A DNA stretch of 64,000 nucleotides. Origin: Desulfobaculum sp044987625 (GTDB lineage Bacteria; Desulfobacterota; Desulfovibrionia; Desulfovibrionales; Desulfovibrionaceae). The notes under the pieces were generated by a model, which saw only the letters and a program-made list of their open reading frames with translations, was not told where the DNA came from and did no database searches. Positions 15,704-25,075 of the stretch are shown here, piece by piece. Location: positions 186,001-250,000 of the forward strand of contig NZ_JBJDSB010000002.1 of the NCBI RefSeq assembly GCF_044987625.1. The letters run 5' to 3'. Numbering within the stretch: the first letter of the stretch is position 1; each line of letters begins with the position of its first letter. Made by a program: the position numbers and the translations under genes.

Positions 15704-17446
15704 ATGGAGTGTTTTAAGGCCCTTGGCCTTTCGGATTGTATTTGTGACGCCCTTGCGCGCAAAGGTTTCAGCGAACCGACCCCCATTCAGGAGGCGGTTA
15801 TCCCCAGATTGCTCAGCGGTGAGCGTGACGTTGTCGGTCAGGCAGCGACCGGCACGGGTAAGACTGCGGCGTTCGGTCTTCCCATTCTTGAGTCCATTGA
15901 GGCGGGCGCAGGTCATGTTCAGGCTTTGGTTCTGGCACCGACCCGTGAACTCGCTGTCCAGGTGGCGGATGAAATCGAGTCGTTCAAGGGAAACAAGCGT
16001 ATCAACGTTTTGCCCATTTACGGCGGACAGGCATTTGGCCCGCAGTTCCAGGGTCTGCGCCGTGGCGCTGACATTGTCGTCGGCACGCCCGGACGCGTTC
16101 TGGACCACATCGAGCGCGGCAGCCTCGACCTGTCCAACATCTCTTTCCTCGTCCTTGATGAAGCTGACGAGATGCTCAACATGGGCTTCATCGACGACAT
16201 CGAAACCGTCATGGCCGCCGCGTCCGAGGACAGAAGAACCCTGCTGTTCTCCGCGACCATGCCGCAGGACATCCTGCGCATTGCCAAGCGGTACATGAAT
16301 GATTTCGAGAACGTGGCCGTCAAGCGCGAACAGCGCGACGTGCCGCTGACCGAACAGGTCTTCCACGAAGTGGCGGAGTCTGACCGTTTTGAAGCCCTGT
16401 GCCGCGTCATCGACGCCAACGACGGCTTCTACGGATTGGTCTTCTGCCGCACCCGTGCGGACGTGGACAACGTGGCCGCACGCTTGCAGGAGCGCAACTA
16501 CGCCGCCGAAGGCCTGCATGGCGACGCCTCGCAGGCCCAGCGCGAAAAGGTGCTCAACAAGTTCCGCAAGCAGACCGTGACCGTGCTGGTCGCCACCGAC
16601 GTGGCCGCCCGCGGTATCGACGTGCAGGAACTGACTCACGTGGTGAACTACGCCATCCCGCAGGATCCCGAGACCTACGTGCACCGTATTGGTCGTACGG
16701 GCCGCGCCGGGCGTACCGGTCACGCTGTGACCATCATCAACCCCAATGAGTTCCGCAAGATGCGCTTCATCACCCGTAACGCCTCGGGCGAAATCAAAAA
16801 GCAGAGCCTGCCCCGCGTGGAGGAAGTTATCTCCGCCCGCAAGCTCCGCCTGAAGTCCGGCGTTATGGCTGCCATGCAGCAGGAAGGTCTGGAACCCTTT
16901 GAAGCCTTCGCGCAGGAGCTGCTGGAGATCGACGACGATCCCAAGAAGGCTCTGGCCGCTGTGCTGAAGATGGCCTACCGCGACGACCTCGACGCGTCCC
17001 GCTATCGTCAGATTGACGATGCGCCGCAGCGCTCCATGGCTGGTGGCGGCAACGGCCGCGCCGAAATGTTCTGCGCCAGCGGCCGCGCCGACGGCATGTC
17101 CCCGCGTGAGCTGGTGGACGTCGTCTCCCGCGAGGCCGGCATCAACGGACGCCTCATTCAGGGCGTGCGCATTATGGCCCGCCACGCCGTGTTCCAGGTG
17201 CCCGAGAGGGAAGCCGAGAACATCGAGCGGACCTTCCGCAAGCTGGCCGCAGGCGCTCCGCCGCTGGTGCGCCGCTCCCGTCAGGGTCGCGGCGGCGGTG
17301 GCCGCAGTGGCCCCCGCGGCGGCTTCAAGCCCCGTGGCAACGGCGGCGGTCCCCGCGGTGGCAATGGCGGCAAGCGCCGCTATGACAACCGCGGCAACGG
17401 CAACGACCGCGACCGTGGCAACCGTTCCTACGGTTCCCACAACTAG
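15704..17446 (+). CDS. deaD: DEAD-box ATP-dependent RNA helicase (DeaD/CsdA type)
   Basis: 580 residues. In order: Q motif FSEPTPIQ, Walker A AATGTGKT, PTREL, DEAD box VLDEADEML, SAT motif FSATMP, ARGIDV and HRIGRTGRAGRTG. Next comes a DbpA-type RNA-binding domain (about 465-530, RELVDVVSREAGINGRLI) and an Arg-Gly-Asn-rich tail of about 50 residues. It would unwind structured RNA in ribosome assembly and mRNA decay, especially in the cold. The ribosome site AAGGTAAGGT precedes ATG 15704. It is a single-gene unit with a strong terminator after it. Confidence 0.93.
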   Translation: MECFKALGLSDCICDALARKGFSEPTPIQEAVIPRLLSGERDVVGQAATGTGKTAAFGLPILESIEAGAGHVQALVLAPTRELAVQVADEIESFKGNKRINVLPIYGGQAFGPQFQGLRRGADIVVGTPGRVLDHIERGSLDLSNISFLVLDEADEMLNMGFIDDIETVMAAASEDRRTLLFSATMPQDILRIAKRYMNDFENVAVKREQRDVPLTEQVFHEVAESDRFEALCRVIDANDGFYGLVFCRTRADVDNVAARLQERNYAAEGLHGDASQAQREKVLNKFRKQTVTVLVATDVAARGIDVQELTHVVNYAIPQDPETYVHRIGRTGRAGRTGHAVTIINPNEFRKMRFITRNASGEIKKQSLPRVEEVISARKLRLKSGVMAAMQQEGLEPFEAFAQELLEIDDDPKKALAAVLKMAYRDDLDASRYRQIDDAPQRSMAGGGNGRAEMFCASGRADGMSPRELVDVVSREAGINGRLIQGVRIMARHAVFQVPEREAENIERTFRKLAAGAPPLVRRSRQGRGGGGRSGPRGGFKPRGNGGGPRGGNGGKRRYDNRGNGNDRDRGNRSYGSHN

Positions 17447-17482
17447 CCGGCACTGCCAGCGCGCTGGATAACAGCATGTAAA

Positions 17483-17518
17483 AGGGCGCTCCCCACACGG
17501 GGAGCGCCCTTCTTTTTT
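17483..17518 (+). terminator. Intrinsic terminator of deaD
   Basis: A perfect 12-bp stem (AGGGCGCTCCCC / GGGGAGCGCCCT) with loop ACAC, followed by TCTTTTTT. Confidence 0.95.
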
Positions 17519-17525
17519 GTGGAGC

Positions 17526-18213
17526 AGGGTGGGGCCACTGCCCACACCCTCGCGATACCATCCACCCTTTTTGGGGAGCAGGCTTCCGGCCCCCAAAGCC
17601 TCGGGATTCTTAAGGAGTCGCACCCCTTAAGTCGCCGAAGGCAACCTCTTGAATCCTAAGTTACGACCATGTTGTCTCGGCCGCACTTTTTATGCTCCGC
17701 AGGCTTAAGGATTTCATCCTTAAGAATCCTCTTTATACGCCACATTTGCCCCGACCGACGCGGCTGCAATCATGGCCTTACGCCAGCCACACCACCACGG
17801 GCCACTGCCGACACCCTCGCAATACCATCCACCCTTTTTTGGGGGCAGGCTTCCGGCCCCCAAAACCTCGGGATTCTTAAGGGGTCGCACCCCTTAAGTC
17901 GCCGAAGGCAACCTCTTGAATCCTGCGTTACGACCACGTCGTCTCGGCCGCACTTTTTATGCTCCGCAGGCTTAAGGATTTCATCCTTAAGAATCCTCTT
18001 TATACGCCACATCTTCCACGACCGACGCGGCGGCAATCATGGCCTTACGCCGGCCACACCACCACGGGCCACTGTCCACACCCTCGCGATACCATCCACC
18101 CTTTTTTGGGGGCAGGCTTCCGGCCCCCAAGGCCTCGGGATTCTTAAGGGGTCGCACCCCTTAAGTCGCCGAAGGCATCCTCTTGAACCCCGCGTTACGA
18201 CCACGTCGTCTCG
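17526..18213. repeat. Tandem repeat, 267-bp unit, about 2.6 copies
   Basis: The same 267-bp unit starts over at exact spacing: CCACTG at 17535, 17802 and 18069, and TGCTCCGC at 17693 and 17960. Copies differ at a small number of bases. Each unit holds stem-loops with three-base loops, such as CTTAAGGAT-TTC-ATCCTTAAG (17704-17724) and TTAAGGGGT-CGC-ACCCCTTAA, plus a GGGGGC / GCCCCC dyad. Open frames through it are repetitive and have no ribosome site, so I regard it as non-coding. Inverted pieces of the same unit occur near 23344 and 41242. Confidence 0.9.
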
Positions 18214-18231
18214 TGGGCGCAGTGGTGCGGG

Positions 18232-21200
18232 TTACGCGGCGTGTTTGCGGCGTTTCATCCTTTGGGACACATCATCCACCAGGGAGCAGAGCACCGGCAC
18301 CACCACCAGGGTGAGCATGGTGGCAAACAGCAGCCCGAAGATAACGGCCACGGCCATTGGTCCCCACCACTGGGACGATTCGCTGCCGACTTCCCATGAG
18401 AAGTTGAGGAAGTCGAAGCTGACGCCTGTTGCCATGGGAATCAGGCCAAGGATGGTGGTGATGGCCGTGAGCAGCACGGGGCGGAAGCGCGTTTTGCCAG
18501 CTTCCAGCAGGGCCTCATGCGCGGAGCGGCCTTCGGCTTTGCATTGCAGGTAGTAGTCGATGAGCACGATGGCGTTGTTCACCACCACGCCCGCCAGCGA
18601 AATAACGCCAACGCCCGTCATGATGACGCTGAAGGGCATGCCTGTTACCAGCAGGCCCACAAACACGCCAATGAACGACAGCACCACCGACGTAAGGATG
18701 ATAAGCGGCATGGCCAGCGAATCAAACTGCGTCACCAGCACAAGGAAGATGAGGAACAGCGCGGCGGTGAACGCCTTGCTGAGGAAGGCCGTCGCCTTGG
18801 CCTGTTCTTCCTGCTCGCCGGTAAAGGAGTAGGCGTAGCCGCGCGGCCATGGGAAGTCCGCAAGGCGGGCCTCGATGTCGCGGATGATTTCACCGGCCAA
18901 CCGTCCGGCCACGTCGGCGGAGACGGTAACCACGCGCTGCTGGTCGATGTGCTGAATGCCGCCAAGGCCGCTGGTGAGCGACACGGTCGCCACGCTGGTC
19001 AGCGGGATGGGCGCGCCATCCTGGCCGGAGACGGTGAGACGGCGGATGCTTTCGATGCTGGTGCGGTCCTTGTCCGGCAGTTTGGCGACGATGTCGTATT
19101 CATCCTTGCCCTCGCGGTAGGTGCCGACCTTCATGCCGCCGATGGCGGCCTTGACCGTATTGGCGATGGTGGCGGTGGACAGTCCCATAACGGCGGCCTT
19201 TTCCTTGTCCACGTCCACGCGGATTTCCGGCTTGCCTTCCACAAAGTTGTCCTTGAGGTCCACAAGGCCGGGGATGTCCTCGATGCGGTCTTCAATGGCG
19301 GTGACAATGCGTCCAAGTTCGTGGATGTCGTCGCCGCGAATTTCCATGTTGATGGGCGATCCGGTGGGCGGGCCGCTTTCTTCCTTCTCTACGCGGACCT
19401 CCGCACCGGTGATGGCGCGTTGCAGGCGCTCGCGCAGGGTGTTCACGTCCGCGATGGACGAGCGGGAGCGCTCGTGGAAGTCTTTGAACTCCATGGTGAC
19501 GGAGCTTACATGCGTGCCCGAACCGTCCGAGGACGACGGGTCCGCGCCCGAGGTGCCAACCTCCGTGATGGTATGCGTCACGTTGTCGCACGTGCCCACG
19601 ATGGCTTCCACCTGCTTCACAATGATGTCCGAGGCGTCAAGGTTCGTCCCGACGGGCGCCTTTACTGTGACATAGGCGCGCTTCGGGTCGGAGTCCGGCA
19701 TGAATTCAATGCCCTTGCCAAACATGCCAAAGGCAACGGCGGAGAAAACAAGCGCCGCAACGGCAACGCCCATAATCACCAGGCGGTGGCTTAGGCTCCA
19801 CGTCAGCACGCGGGCATAGCGCGCCTGAGCGCGGCCCAGAAGGCGTTCCACGCGTGTGGGTGGGGCGGTGCTGGGGCGGATGGTCTGAAAGCGCGCAGAG
19901 AGCACGGGATTGACCACCAGCGCCACAAACAGCGACCCGGACAGCGCCATAATAACCGTGATGGGCAAAAAGCTCATGAACTCGCCCATCACGCCGGGCC
20001 AGAAAATCATGGGCACAAACGCGCCCACCGTGGTCAGGGTGGAGGCGATAACCGGCCATGCCACCTCGTTGGTGGCCGAGAGCGCCGCCTGCTGGCGCGT
20101 TGAACCGTCCTGCATGTGGCGGTAGATGTTCTCCACAACCACGATGCCGTTATCCACCAGCATGCCCAGCGCCAGAATGAGCGAGAAGAGCACCACCATA
20201 TTCAGCGTGATGCCCGCCGCCTGCAGCAAAATGAACGCGATGAGCATAGACAGCGGAATGGACAGCGCCACAAACAGCGCGGACCGCCCGCCGATGAAGA
20301 TGAGCACCACAGCCAGCACTAGCACAAGGCCGGAGATGATGTTGTTTTCAAGGTCCGCCACCATCAGCCGGATGTCCTTGGACTGGTCCGAGGTAATATC
20401 AATGCGCAGGGACGGCGGCGCTTCGGCGCGCAGTTCGTCCACAATGCGCTTTACTCTGTCCGTGATGTCGATGACGTTTTCGCCGCTGCGTTTTTTGATG
20501 GCGATGGTGACGCTTGGCTCCTCATCAAAGCGGCTGCGGGATGTTTCGTCCTTGGCGGCGTCCTTGATGGCGGCCACGTCGCGCAGGTACACGGGCTTGC
20601 CGTTGCGAACAAAGGCGACGATGTTGTTGATTTCCGCCGGGTTGTCGAAGTCCTCGGGCACGCGCACCAGGTACTTGGACGAGCCAATGTCCATGGAGCC
20701 GCCGGGCATGTTGACGTTGGCGTTTTCGATGGACCCCACCAGTTCGGAGAAGGGCATGTTGTAGAACGCCACGCGGTCAAGGTCGAACAGCACGTGGATT
20801 TCGCGCTCCAGACCGCCGATGAGTTCTGCATCCAGCACGCCGGGGACGGCCTCAAACCGGTCCTCCATATCATCGGCAAAGCTCTTGAGGCGTTTGAGGG
20901 AGAAGGGACCGGACAGCACCACGTTCATGATGGGGCGGTCCGAGAAGTTCATCTCCATCAGCACCGGATCGTCCGGCAGGTCCGACGGCAGGTCGGGCTT
21001 GGCTTGGTCCACCTTGTCGCGGACCTTTTGCATGGCGTCGTCGATGTCCACTTCCGGTAGGAATTTGATGGAGATGACGGACTGCCCGTCGATGGATGTG
21101 GATTTGATTTCCTCCACGTCCTTGAGGCCCCGTAGCTTGCGTTCCAGCGGGATGGTGACCAACTCCTCCATATCCTCTGGTGCCACGCCCTCATAGGCGG

Positions 21201-21345
21201 TGGAGACGAAGATGTAGGGGATGGTGATGTCCGGGCTGGATTCCAACGGCAGGGACACATAGGCCGTGGCCCCCGCCGTAATGATGAACAGCAGCAGGAC
21301 CAGCACTGCGGATTGGCGCTTGAGCGCCGCGGTATTGATGATCAT
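18232..21345 (-). CDS. RND-family efflux pump, inner-membrane permease
   Basis: 1037 residues, the usual length for AcrB-type hydrophobe/amphiphile pumps. There is an N-terminal helix, then a large periplasmic loop with the PLE-SSPDITIPYIFVST opening. Helices 2-6 follow with the charged proton-relay region around GMLVDNGIVVVENIYRHM, then a duplicated second half with VVVNNAIVLIDYYLQ. It exports a substrate by proton antiport in complex with the adaptor encoded immediately upstream and some TolC-like channel. The sequence does not say whether the substrate is drug-like. ATG overlaps the adaptor stop by ATGA. The third gene of a tetR-adaptor-pump operon. Confidence 0.93.
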   Translation of the reverse strand: MIINTAALKRQSAVLVLLLFIITAGATAYVSLPLESSPDITIPYIFVSTAYEGVAPEDMEELVTIPLERKLRGLKDVEEIKSTSIDGQSVISIKFLPEVDIDDAMQKVRDKVDQAKPDLPSDLPDDPVLMEMNFSDRPIMNVVLSGPFSLKRLKSFADDMEDRFEAVPGVLDAELIGGLEREIHVLFDLDRVAFYNMPFSELVGSIENANVNMPGGSMDIGSSKYLVRVPEDFDNPAEINNIVAFVRNGKPVYLRDVAAIKDAAKDETSRSRFDEEPSVTIAIKKRSGENVIDITDRVKRIVDELRAEAPPSLRIDITSDQSKDIRLMVADLENNIISGLVLVLAVVLIFIGGRSALFVALSIPLSMLIAFILLQAAGITLNMVVLFSLILALGMLVDNGIVVVENIYRHMQDGSTRQQAALSATNEVAWPVIASTLTTVGAFVPMIFWPGVMGEFMSFLPITVIMALSGSLFVALVVNPVLSARFQTIRPSTAPPTRVERLLGRAQARYARVLTWSLSHRLVIMGVAVAALVFSAVAFGMFGKGIEFMPDSDPKRAYVTVKAPVGTNLDASDIIVKQVEAIVGTCDNVTHTITEVGTSGADPSSSDGSGTHVSSVTMEFKDFHERSRSSIADVNTLRERLQRAITGAEVRVEKEESGPPTGSPINMEIRGDDIHELGRIVTAIEDRIEDIPGLVDLKDNFVEGKPEIRVDVDKEKAAVMGLSTATIANTVKAAIGGMKVGTYREGKDEYDIVAKLPDKDRTSIESIRRLTVSGQDGAPIPLTSVATVSLTSGLGGIQHIDQQRVVTVSADVAGRLAGEIIRDIEARLADFPWPRGYAYSFTGEQEEQAKATAFLSKAFTAALFLIFLVLVTQFDSLAMPLIILTSVVLSFIGVFVGLLVTGMPFSVIMTGVGVISLAGVVVNNAIVLIDYYLQCKAEGRSAHEALLEAGKTRFRPVLLTAITTILGLIPMATGVSFDFLNFSWEVGSESSQWWGPMAVAVIFGLLFATMLTLVVVPVLCSLVDDVSQRMKRRKHAA

Positions 21346-22388
21346 TGCACGTTGACCCGTGTTCCTTCCTCAACCTGTGCGTGGCCGCTGACAATAAGGC
21401 GCTCGCCTTCGCTCAGGCCGTCCAGAATCTGGATGCTGGTTCCGTTGACGACGCCTGTCGTCACCGTGCGGGCGCGGGCCATACCGCCGTCCTCCACGAA
21501 GACGACGCGCTCGCCGTTTTTGTCCTGAATAACGGCAAGGGGCACCGTGATGGCGTTATCGATGATGCGGCGCGTCAACGTTACGCGGGCCATCATGCCC
21601 GGACGGATTGCGCCGTCGGCGTTATCCACCACCACGCGCACGCGGAAGGTGCGGGTTGCCTCGTCGGCCTTGGTCGCCACAAAGTCCACCGCGCCGTCCC
21701 ATGTCCGGTCCGGCCATGCGTCAATGCGCACTGCGGCCTTGTCGCCGGGGCGCAGGTAGCGCACGTCCAGCTCCGGGGCGTTCACAATAATGCGGATGGT
21801 GGAGCTATCCACAAGGTCCGCCACCGGGTCACCCGCATTGATATATTCTCCGGGGTCCACGTACACCTCATCCACCACGCCTGACAGCGGCGCTTCCACC
21901 ACGCCCTTGGCGTAGTCCGATTCAGCCTCGCGGACATTGGCGCGGGCCAGCGTCAGCTCCGTTGCCGCGCCGTCCAGTTCCTCGCGGGAAAGGACGTTTG
22001 CCTCAAACAGTTCGCGGCGGCGTGTTTCCTTGGCCTGGGCAAGGTGCAGGTTCGCCTTGGCGCGCTCCAGCGCGGCGCCGAGCGCCACAGCGTCAATGCG
22101 CGCGATGGGCTGGCCCGACTGTACCGACTCGCCCCTGCGGACGCCGCGCCACTCCACCATGCCCGCGCGCTCTGCGGCAACGCGGACATCAGCGATAGGC
22201 TCAGTTTGTCCCGGCAGGGTAATGGCGTCGCGCAGGGCCGTGGGGGCAACCGTATGGACCCGGACGTTTACGCCCACCTTTTCCGGCGGCGCGGTCTGGT
22301 CCTGCGCGGTGGATTCGGCGCTGCCGCACCCGCCAAGGGCAACAAGCCCAAGGCACAAGCACAAAAGGCCGAGTAGTCTCAGCGGCAT
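21342..22388 (-). CDS. RND efflux periplasmic adaptor lipoprotein
   Basis: 348 residues. A lipoprotein signal ends LVALGGC, so it should be lipid-anchored to the inner membrane. The usual adaptor layout follows: barrel/lipoyl half (GMVEWRGVRRGESVQSGQPIA), short helical hairpin with LSREELDGAATELTLARANV, second lipoyl half (VEAPLSGVVDEVYVDPGEY), beta-barrel and membrane-proximal domain. It links the RND pump to an outer-membrane channel. The start at 22388 has AAGGAG upstream and overlaps the TetR stop by 10 bases; longer frames run into the tetR gene and are not supported. Confidence 0.92.
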   Translation of the reverse strand: MPLRLLGLLCLCLGLVALGGCGSAESTAQDQTAPPEKVGVNVRVHTVAPTALRDAITLPGQTEPIADVRVAAERAGMVEWRGVRRGESVQSGQPIARIDAVALGAALERAKANLHLAQAKETRRRELFEANVLSREELDGAATELTLARANVREAESDYAKGVVEAPLSGVVDEVYVDPGEYINAGDPVADLVDSSTIRIIVNAPELDVRYLRPGDKAAVRIDAWPDRTWDGAVDFVATKADEATRTFRVRVVVDNADGAIRPGMMARVTLTRRIIDNAITVPLAVIQDKNGERVVFVEDGGMARARTVTTGVVNGTSIQILDGLSEGERLIVSGHAQVEEGTRVNVQ

Positions 22389-23035
22389 TGGTTCAACTCC
22401 TTGATGGCCCGGATTCCTCCGAGCGAAAATGCAATAATGTGATCCGCCAATTGGGCGAGATTGTCTTCCTCTGCAAGGGCGACCACTTCCTCCGGGATGT
22501 GGGCGATGCCCAGAAAATATTGGATACACTGCCCGACAATGCTGTCCGCCGTAAAGTGGACAACACGCTCGGGCGCATCCCCCAGCAGCTCCGCGACAAC
22601 GGCGCGGAAATAGCGCTCCTCCTCGCACCACTGTTCAACCCGGAGCGTTGCGCCGGAGCTTGGTTCCGCCAGCTCCATCAACACAATGCGCGTGCGGCGG
22701 ATCCACATTTCGCGGTCCTCCAGCGCGCCGCAAAAGATGCGCCGCAGCATCGCGTTGATAAAAAAGCGGAGCCGCGCTTCGGCAGGCTGCAGCTCAACCT
22801 CCGGCGTGCGGTACGGGTGCGACCTGTTCAGGTTTTCAATCCACCCGCGGAGCACCTGCGTGTAGAGCGAGCGCTTGTCTCCAAAGTGGTAGTTCACCGC
22901 CGCAGGATTGGCACCCGCGCGCGAACAGATGTCCCGAATTGTCGCTTTGCGAAAACCCTTTTGCGTAAATACGTCCGATGCGGCGGCCAAGATTCTCGCC
23001 TTGGTCCCGCCGTCTGTCTCCAAAACCTGCCCCAT
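22379..23035 (-). CDS. TetR-family repressor of the efflux operon
   Basis: 218 residues. The N-terminal helix-turn-helix (TKARILAAASDVFTQKGFRK then GANPAAVNYHFGDKRSLY) is standard TetR. The C-terminal part resembles the CerR/DUF1956 ligand domain found in regulators of RND pumps. It is the first gene of the operon and overlaps the adaptor gene, so it most likely represses itself and the pump. A perfect palindrome sits 44 bp upstream (23079-23097). ATG 23035 is preferred over an in-frame GTG at 23044 because AGGG lies 8 nt before it. Confidence 0.9.
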   Translation of the reverse strand: MGQVLETDGGTKARILAAASDVFTQKGFRKATIRDICSRAGANPAAVNYHFGDKRSLYTQVLRGWIENLNRSHPYRTPEVELQPAEARLRFFINAMLRRIFCGALEDREMWIRRTRIVLMELAEPSSGATLRVEQWCEEERYFRAVVAELLGDAPERVVHFTADSIVGQCIQYFLGIAHIPEEVVALAEEDNLAQLADHIIAFSLGGIRAIKELNQCR

Positions 23036-23075
23036 GTCCCTCACCCTCTCTTCAACTCTTCGTCTCTCTTAAATG

Positions 23076-23097
23076 CTGTTTCAAACAGTGTTTGAAA
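23076..23097. promoter_or_regulatory. Probable TetR operator
   Basis: TTTCAAACAGTGTTTGAAA (23079-23097) is a perfect 9+1+9 palindrome. It overlaps a second palindrome, CTGTTTCAAACAG (23076-23088). Position 44 bp before the tetR start and length fit an autoregulatory TetR-family operator. Confidence 0.7.
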
Positions 23098-23119
23098 TTG
23101 GTGCTGGCGTCAAGTGAGA

Positions 23120-23400
23120 AGTGCGGGACAGGGTAAGTCGTTACGCAGGAGGCAAGAAGATGCCTCCGGCGGCTCAAGGGTATGATACCCTTGAGAATCC
23201 CCAGAATTTTTCGGACGGAAGCCGTCCAAAAAATGGGGGTGGGGTTATGGCGGAGTGTTGTGCTTGTGCCCCGCGTTGGTGGGGCGGCAATGCGGGGGCG
23301 TGCGAGAGGCCGCGTGGACAGTGAGGGACGTGGCGTATGAAGAGGATTCTTAAGGATGAAATCCTTAAGCCTGCGGAGCATAAAAAAGTAGGGCGCAATC
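23120..23400. repeat. Intergenic hairpin repeat cluster
   Basis: About 280 bases after the efflux promoter without a gene. It contains GCCTCCGGCGGCTC followed by CTCAAGGGTA-TGA-TACCCTTGAG (23173-23195). Next are a TTTTTC-GGACGG-AAG-CCGTCC dyad (about 23209-23232) and CTTAAGGAT-GAA-ATCCTTAAG (23349-23369). The last part is the reverse complement of the 267-bp tandem unit at 17.7 kb, including flanking TGCGGAGCATAAA. Confidence 0.85.
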
Positions 23401-23406
23401 TCCTCA

Positions 23407-24348
23407 CTAACTGCGTTCCGGCAAGGCCTCCGGCGTACAGCAGGAGGCGCAGGCGAAGCAGTGGGTGCCGGTGACGATACGGCGGTGCTCCATAGCGTCT
23501 GGGTCAAAGAGCTTGATATGGGCGCCTTCGCCGTGGTTGCTGGGCAGGTTGAGGGCTTGGTTGTAGTCGCAGTCGTAGAGGGTGCCGTCCCAGCCGATGT
23601 TGATTTGGTGGCGGCACATGAGCGCGGGGATATTGGAGCCGTTGCACGAGGCCTCGCGTAGCTGCATGTATTCCTCTTCCATGTCATGCACGCGCAGAAG
23701 CTCCAAATACCGCGCGAGGGAGACGTTGGTGGAGGTGATAAGACGGTTGAAGGTGATGCCGTGGCGCTCGCTGAGTTCGTCGCGGTAGGCGTTTTCCATG
23801 CGCTGCTGGGCTTCGGTGACGAAGGGGCCGAGGGGCTGGTTGAAGATGAGGTCCAGCTGCAGGTGTTCGTCCGTGCCGTAGCCCAGTTGGTTGAGGCGGC
23901 GCAGCACGTCGAGGCTGCTTTTGAACATGCCGTTGCCGTTGGTCTGGCAGGCGTTTTCGTCGAGGTAGCAGGGCATGGACGCCACAAGGTGTACCCGGTG
24001 CAGCGCGAAGAAGTCCGGCAGTTCATCCAGCCCTTCCACAGTCATGGCCGTAAGGTTGGTGCGCACCTGCACGGTGTGCGACTGCCGCAAAAGGCGGATA
24101 AACCGCTTGAGGTGGGGGTTCAGCTCCGGCGCGCCGCCTGTAATGTCCACCAGCGCGGGATGCACCTTGTCCGCCGCGTCGAGGATTGCTTCCTGCACAC
24201 TCCATCCCATGATTTCCCGCCGGTCGGGCGAGCAGTCCAACTCGCAGTGCCGACAGGCCAGATTACAGCGAAGGCCAACGTTCACCTGAAAGACGGAAAT
24301 GTCCTCCGCCGTCATGGTCCGGTCCAGATGCCGGGTGAGGGTGTGCAT
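23407..24348 (-). CDS. arsS: Radical SAM protein, ArsS-like (arsenosugar biosynthesis family)
   Basis: 313 residues. The radical SAM cluster motif is CNLACRHC (about residues 28-35), followed by the glycine-rich DITGGAPELNPHLKRF, characteristic of the ArsS group that adds a deoxyadenosyl moiety to arsenicals. The C-terminal DUF3641-like domain contains CRHQINIGWDGTLYDCDYNQAL and ends in a cysteine cluster, HCFACASCC. Many family members have a longer tail there, some with selenocysteine; this one stops shortly after with TAG, so no selenocysteine is indicated. AGGAGGAG lies just before the start. It is 39 bp downstream of a DJ-1 family gene on the same strand. No arsenic methyltransferase is in the window, so the exact substrate is uncertain. 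Confidence 0.75.
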   Translation of the reverse strand: MHTLTRHLDRTMTAEDISVFQVNVGLRCNLACRHCELDCSPDRREIMGWSVQEAILDAADKVHPALVDITGGAPELNPHLKRFIRLLRQSHTVQVRTNLTAMTVEGLDELPDFFALHRVHLVASMPCYLDENACQTNGNGMFKSSLDVLRRLNQLGYGTDEHLQLDLIFNQPLGPFVTEAQQRMENAYRDELSERHGITFNRLITSTNVSLARYLELLRVHDMEEEYMQLREASCNGSNIPALMCRHQINIGWDGTLYDCDYNQALNLPSNHGEGAHIKLFDPDAMEHRRIVTGTHCFACASCCTPEALPERS

Positions 24349-24387
24349 GCGCTCCTCCTGCCTGATGGTTTGAGAAATTCCGCCGCG

Positions 24388-24915
24388 TTAGAGTTTTCGC
24401 GCCAGCTCGATGATGGCCCTCATGAATGCGGGAAGGTCGTCCGGCTTGCGGCTGGACACTTGGTTGCGGTCCACAACAACGTCCTTGTCGAACCACGAGG
24501 CCCCGGCGTTGACGAGGTCGTCCTTGATGCCCGGTGTCGACGTGCAGTCAAAGCCATTCATGATGCCCGCCGAGATGGGAATCCACCCGCCATGGCAGAT
24601 GTGCGCCACCAGCTTGCCCGCTTCGTGGATGTCGCGGGTCAGGCGCTTCACGCTGTCCAGCCGCCGCAGTTTGTCCGGGGCAAAGCCGCCGGGGATGACC
24701 AGCATGTCAAAGTCTTCGGCCTTCAGGTCGTCCGCCGCAACATCCGATGTGCACGGATATCCATGCTTGGACGCGTACACCGTCTGCCCCTCTGGGCCAG
24801 CCAGCGTCACCACCGCCCCCTCTTCCTCAAGGCGGTACTTCGGGTACCACAGCTCCTGGTCCTCGTATGTGTCCGCAACAAACATCAAAACGCGTTTTCC
24901 TGCTAATCCGGGCAT
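24388..24915 (-). CDS. DJ-1/PfpI family protein
   Basis: 175 residues, the full single domain of the family. The nucleophile elbow AHICHGGW supplies the reactive Cys, next to a conserved Glu early in the protein (DTYEDQELW). Relatives include deglycase or glyoxalase-type enzymes and PfpI-like proteins; the precise reaction cannot be told from sequence. ATG 24915 has AGGAG 6-7 nt upstream; the open frame further back has no ribosome site. It precedes the ArsS-like gene, probably as one transcript. Confidence 0.88.
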   Translation of the reverse strand: MPGLAGKRVLMFVADTYEDQELWYPKYRLEEEGAVVTLAGPEGQTVYASKHGYPCTSDVAADDLKAEDFDMLVIPGGFAPDKLRRLDSVKRLTRDIHEAGKLVAHICHGGWIPISAGIMNGFDCTSTPGIKDDLVNAGASWFDKDVVVDRNQVSSRKPDDLPAFMRAIIELARKL

Positions 24916-25075
24916 ATGTGACTCCTGCTCCATTTTGTGGCGGTAGCCGCCATAGAGTGCTGTTGCAAGCGTACAGGATACGCCATGCAACACACTGGCG
25001 CAAGAGGGGGCCAGCGTTTTGGGCGGGAAGTTGCGCGTTGGGGTGGTGCGGGCGTGCGGCAGGGAGAGAGAAGAG

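Noticed and set aside
17669..18553. 294-residue ORF across the tandem repeat
   Set aside because: The protein merely repeats because the DNA repeats. It runs into the antisense of the RND gene and has no start signal.
23407..23440. Selenocysteine in the ArsS-like protein
   Set aside because: The frame ends at TAG, not TGA, and no cysteine-rich sequence continues past it in frame.
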